Source: Oscillospiraceae bacterium (GTDB lineage: Bacteria > Bacillota > Clostridia > Oscillospirales > CAG-272). From it: a stretch of 61,989 nt of DNA. The notes beneath the pieces are model-generated. The model had not been told where the DNA came from. It saw only the letters and a program-made list of their open reading frames with translations, and made no database searches. This document shows, in pieces, positions 60,039 to 61,989 of the stretch; within the stretch, counting starts at the first letter, position 1, and each line of letters begins with the position of its first letter. The stretch spans positions 1-61,989 of the forward strand of contig SVTF01000011.1 in NCBI GenBank assembly GCA_015063905.1, given 5' to 3'. Both the position numbers and the translations under genes were made by a program.

Positions 60039-60932
60039 TTAGTTTTTGTTTTGCTTTGCCGCTTCGCACAGAATAACGGATGCGGCAGTTGATACGTTAA
60101 AAGAGTTTACTTTACCGTACATGGGAATAGAGGTCAGAAAGTCGCATGTATCTATAACGACCTTGGAAACACCGTCTCCTTCGCTACCAAAAACAAGCGC
60201 GCACGGACCCTTGAAATTAGTTTCATAATAAGGCGTTCCTCCTGCCTCTGCGGCAAAGGTCCAAATGCCTTTTTCCTTTAACTCTCGCAGCGTGCTTGCT
60301 ATGTTTGATACTTTTGCGATTGCCATATGCTCAATAGCGCCTGCAGATGATTTTGCTACCAGCGGAGTAACTCCTGTTGATCTGCGCTTGGGTATAATTA
60401 TTCCGTGCGCACCTGCTCCTTCGGCACATCTGATAAGCGCGCCGAGATTGTATGGATCGGTGATTCCATCGGCTACAACTATCATAGCAGGCTCGCCGCG
60501 TTGCTCTGCAATAGCAAGAATGTCTTCAACCGAGCAGTATTCTTTTTCTGAAGCCATGGCAACAATGCCTTGATGGGGAACAAAGCCGGACATGGCATCC
60601 AGCTTTGCCTTATCTGTTTCAACTACGGGTATTCCGCGCTCCACAGCCATGGCAACAAGCATAACAATAGAGCCCTCGCGCTCTCCCCGCTGAACAAGGA
60701 TCTTGTCTATCTCGCGCTCGGTTTTGAGCAATTCGCGTACTGCATTTCTGCCAATAATGAGTCCTGAATTTTCAGATGCTTCGTCCGTGGTTTTGTGAGA
60801 ATATTTATTATTCCGCGCATTTTCCTTATCTTTTTTGAAATCGTGACGAAAGCTTTCGCTCTTATTTTGAAAATTACGATCTGCCGGTCTTTTGTCAAGG
60901 TTTTTCCGATTTGCTGTTTTATTGTTATCCAT
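60039..60932 (-). CDS. rlmB: 23S rRNA (guanosine-2'-O)-methyltransferase RlmB (SpoU family)
   Basis: 297 residues; TGGAG precedes the ATG. A charged, low-complexity N-terminus (1-55) leads into a substrate-binding domain starting IIGRNAVRELLK and a SPOUT catalytic domain: ADGITDPYNLGALIRCAEGAG (motif 1), LVFGSEGDGVS (motif 2) and GKVNSFNVSTAASVILCEAA (motif 3). The pattern is that of RlmB (G2251) or its YacO relative. It lies 49 nt before the 983-residue membrane protein gene, so it likely heads that operon. Confidence 0.93.
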   Translation of the reverse strand: MDNNKTANRKNLDKRPADRNFQNKSESFRHDFKKDKENARNNKYSHKTTDEASENSGLIIGRNAVRELLKTEREIDKILVQRGEREGSIVMLVAMAVERGIPVVETDKAKLDAMSGFVPHQGIVAMASEKEYCSVEDILAIAEQRGEPAMIVVADGITDPYNLGALIRCAEGAGAHGIIIPKRRSTGVTPLVAKSSAGAIEHMAIAKVSNIASTLRELKEKGIWTFAAEAGGTPYYETNFKGPCALVFGSEGDGVSKVVIDTCDFLTSIPMYGKVNSFNVSTAASVILCEAAKQNKN

Positions 60933-61053
60933 AATTGCTCCATAGTAAAAATAATTATAATTATTATAGCATAAATTTACGGATTTGTATATACTTTCTC
61001 AGAATTATTTGCGAAAAAACTGATTTTTCCGGCGATATTATTTGTATATTGCC

Positions 61054-61086
61054 AAAAACGTCCAAGCTCATGAGCTTGGACGTTTT
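61054..61086 (-). terminator. Terminator of gpmI
   Basis: Near-palindromic 16-bp arms aaaacgtccaagctca / tgagcttggacgtttt with no spacer, and a T-run on the minus strand, 10 nt past the gpmI stop. Confidence 0.85.
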
Positions 61087-61095
61087 AAAAATAAA

Positions 61096-61989
61096 TTACT
61101 TGAGTTCAATAACAGACTCGTCCCACACGGCGGGAGCTTCGTAACCCATGAGGTTAACCATGGTAGCCGCTACGTTGGAAAGACCGAACTTACCGTTATC
61201 TGCCTTTACGGTGTAGTGAGATTTGGATTCTGTGTTGTCATAAACGATGCAGGGAACTCTATTGAGAGTGTGGCTGGTCTTGGATTTCATAGATCCGTCC
61301 TTACCAACCTTGGGAAGTCCCGTTTTCTTGTCCATCTCGTACATTTCGTCAGCGTTTCCGTGGTCAGCGGTAATGAGTGCAACTCCGCCGAGCTTGTCGA
61401 TAACGGGAAGAATTCTGCCAAGTTGAAGGTCAAGTGCTTCCATAGAGCAACGGGTTGCCGCGAGGCTGCCAGTGTGACCTACCATATCGCCGTTGGGGAA
61501 ATTTACTCTGTAATAATTGTATTTGCCCGATTCAAGAGCCTCGATGAGCTTGTCAGTAATTTCCGCGCACTTCATCCAAGGTCTCTGCTCAAAGGGAACC
61601 ACGTCGGAGGGAACTTCAACGTACGTTTCCAGCTCCTCTGAGAACTTGCCGGATTTGTTGCCGTTCCAGAAATAAGTTACGTGACCGTATTTCTGCGTCT
61701 CGGAGATAGCATACTGAGAAACGCCTGTGTTAGCGAGATATTCACCCATAGTTTCGGTGATCTCGGGGGGATTTACAAGGTATTTAGCAGGGATGTGAAG
61801 GTCGCCGTCATACTCAAGCATACCTGCATATACGACCTTGGGAACGCGAACTCTGTCGAATTTGTCGAATGCACCCTCGGGAGCGTCAAAGGTCTTGGAG
61901 ATCTCTATGGAACGGTCACCACGGAAGTTGAAGAATACAACGCTGTCGCCGTCGTTTACCGTGCCGACGGGAGTACCGTTCTCGGCAAT
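61096..61989 (-). CDS. gpmI: 2,3-bisphosphoglycerate-independent phosphoglycerate mutase, C-terminal part (start outside window)
   Basis: 297 residues visible; the frame is open to the right edge (first codon ATT at 61989), so the N-terminal ~210 residues are missing, including the catalytic serine. Glycolytic enzyme interconverting 3- and 2-phosphoglycerate with two Mn ions. Seen: DGDSVVFFNFRGDRSIEIS (substrate binding), NFPNGDMVGHTG (metal site), ALITADHGNADEM and TSHTLNRVPCIVYD. Ends LMGYEAPAVWDESVIELK, as usual for the family. Confidence 0.96.
   Translation of the reverse strand: MAENGTPVGTVNDGDSVVFFNFRGDRSIEISKTFDAPEGAFDKFDRVRVPKVVYAGMLEYDGDLHIPAKYLVNPPEITETMGEYLANTGVSQYAISETQKYGHVTYFWNGNKSGKFSEELETYVEVPSDVVPFEQRPWMKCAEITDKLIEALESGKYNYYRVNFPNGDMVGHTGSLAATRCSMEALDLQLGRILPVIDKLGGVALITADHGNADEMYEMDKKTGLPKVGKDGSMKSKTSHTLNRVPCIVYDNTESKSHYTVKADNGKFGLSNVAATMVNLMGYEAPAVWDESVIELK

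Overview
The window looks like chromosomal DNA of a spore-forming, low-to-moderate-GC Clostridia member (Bacillota), most likely an uncultured gut lineage. Evidence: spoIVA; RNase Y; the miaB-ylbF/ymcA-mutS-mutL order known from Bacillus; the YfmF/YfmH peptidase pair; strong AGGAGG-type ribosome binding sites; and many promoters close to TTGACA-N17-TATAAT. The genus cannot be told from the sequence. Both ends cut a gene: a leucine-rich-repeat surface protein on the left and phosphoglycerate mutase gpmI on the right. No rRNA, tRNA, CRISPR array, insertion sequence or prophage was seen.

Layout. 1-2.0 kb: BspA-type repeat protein. 2.4-9.4 kb: a plus-strand housekeeping run (YceD, L32, Mrp, YdcF-like, YfmF, YfmH, Lgt, FolD). 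9.5-21.3 kb: a tRNA/DNA-repair run (MiaB, YlbF/YmcA-like, MutS, MutL, Tgt, HAD phosphatase, small membrane protein, TldD, TldE). 21.4-24.1 kb: RNase Y and an AraC-type regulator. 24.2-29.8 kb, minus strand: a three-gene unit (TerB-N/C protein, BREX-type ATPase, Lhr-like helicase) under its own consensus promoter; this is the best candidate for an under-described, possibly defensive, system. 29.9-31.3 kb: radA, divergent from 31.4-36.6 kb, a pair of ABC exporters with unusual N-terminal domains around a DUF1854 protein. 36.7-39.5 kb: spoIVA and murA convergent on a shared terminator. 39.9-43.6 kb: DUF3810 metalloprotease-like protein and an RluA-type pseudouridine synthase, divergent from an S-layer-homology protein. 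43.7-46.9 kb: a membrane protein, a divergent MutS-family ATPase and a PHP phosphoesterase. 47.0-53.7 kb: a class A penicillin-binding protein, a TspO-like protein, two lipoproteins, a CMP-kinase-like protein, a DUF362 protein and a membrane-bound XRE regulator. 53.8-61.99 kb, minus strand: a small flavodoxin-like protein, the split radical-SAM pair, a 983-residue membrane protein resembling an inactivated P-type ATPase, rlmB and gpmI.

The genes connect through cell-envelope work (Lgt with two lipoproteins, PBP1, MurA, SLH protein, SpoIVA), tRNA/rRNA modification (MiaB, Tgt, RluA-type, RlmB) and DNA repair (MutS, MutL, RadA, second MutS-like protein). Regulatory DNA is compact: terminators overlap a neighbouring promoter (rny), both stop codons of convergent genes (AraC/helicase), or a ribosome binding site (spoIVA). 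All functions are inferred from residues visible in the translations and from remembered family signatures; no database search was run.
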